From NCBI GenBank assembly GCA_021780625.1, contig JAJXYI010000202.1, positions 1 through 32,972 on the forward strand: 32,972 nucleotides of DNA, in the 5' to 3' direction. This DNA is from a bacterium (lineage in GTDB: Bacteria; Verrucomicrobiota; Verrucomicrobiae; Opitutales; Opitutaceae). The first letter of the stretch is position 1, and every line of letters begins with the position of its first letter. A program made the translations under genes and the position numbers. Under the pieces are notes generated by a model. It had not been told where the DNA came from. It worked only from the letters and a program-made list of their open reading frames with translations, and made no database searches. Below are positions 32,940 to 32,972 of this stretch, piece after piece.

Positions 32940-32972
32940 ATGCGGACGGCACGAATCAAAGTGGATGCAGGA
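32940..32972 (+). CDS. Possible N terminus of an IS200-like/REP-associated tyrosine transposase (3' truncated)
   Basis: Only 11 codons are in the window, reading MRTARIKVDAG. This resembles the N terminus of the Y1_Tnp-type 'transposase IS200-like' proteins common in Verrucomicrobia (R-x-ARIKV...). An AAAGGA Shine-Dalgarno-like stretch lies about 5 bp upstream, unlike the BMC genes. Too short for certainty; the downstream sequence decides. Confidence 0.4.
   Translation, partial: MRTARIKVDAG

Noticed and set aside
1..32972. CRISPR arrays, tRNA or rRNA genes
   Set aside because: No regularly spaced repeats and no tRNA- or rRNA-like sequence were recognised.

Overview
The window suggests a GC-rich verrucomicrobial bacterium, most likely of the Opitutaceae. 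Three things point there: a Planctomycetes/Verrucomicrobia-type (PV) bacterial microcompartment (BMC) locus; a glycoside hydrolase ending in two copies of the 'GISTRAxV...FLIRASGP...VEVYD' repeat that I associate with Opitutus-like secreted proteins; and two-component sensors with extracellular propeller repeats beside TonB receptors and LacI regulators. The taxonomic call is inference from gene content; there is no rRNA in the window.

The left half (1-17231) is a plant-polysaccharide region. It holds the C-terminal part of a TonB-dependent outer-membrane receptor, a minus-strand regulatory cluster (AraC, then two LacI-type regulators overlapping by ATGA), and a divergent secreted GH74 (xyloglucanase-type) enzyme. 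A Reg_prop/Y_Y_Y sensor histidine kinase follows with its LuxR-type response regulator, overlapping by ATGA. Last come two divergently oriented GH27 alpha-galactosidase-family enzymes, one with an NPCBM domain. Several strong hairpins mark the transcription-unit ends.

The right half (17427-32803), all on the plus strand, is an L-rhamnose/deoxysugar BMC locus. It opens with a double-domain class II aldolase whose second half has lost all metal ligands, and a DeoR-family repressor. Next is a perfect 10+6+10 AT-rich palindrome that is the likely operator. Then follow PduL, two BMC-H, an acetate-kinase homologue, a third BMC-H, BMC-P, a CoA-acylating aldehyde dehydrogenase, two more BMC-P, a class II aldolase with a C-terminal encapsulation helix, and a lactate/malate-type dehydrogenase. 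Rhamnulokinase, L-rhamnose isomerase and LutABC complete it.

Together these genes encode: L-rhamnose -> L-rhamnulose -> rhamnulose-1-phosphate -> DHAP + L-lactaldehyde (aldolase inside the shell). Lactaldehyde is then oxidised to lactyl-CoA (ALDH), lactyl-phosphate (PduL) and lactate + ATP (AckA-type kinase). NAD+ may be regenerated by the lactate/malate-type dehydrogenase acting on lactaldehyde. LutABC then oxidises L-lactate to pyruvate. The PV BMC type is already described. The less ordinary points are the pseudo-aldolase fusion, active-site substitutions in the kinase and dehydrogenase, hairpins placed directly after BMC-H genes, a shared pyrimidine-rich leader without Shine-Dalgarno sequences, and the direct coupling of LutABC to rhamnose catabolism.

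The last bases (32940-32972) look like the first codons of an IS200-like/REP-associated transposase. Short GTAG-linked palindromes occur next to it and at about 9205.
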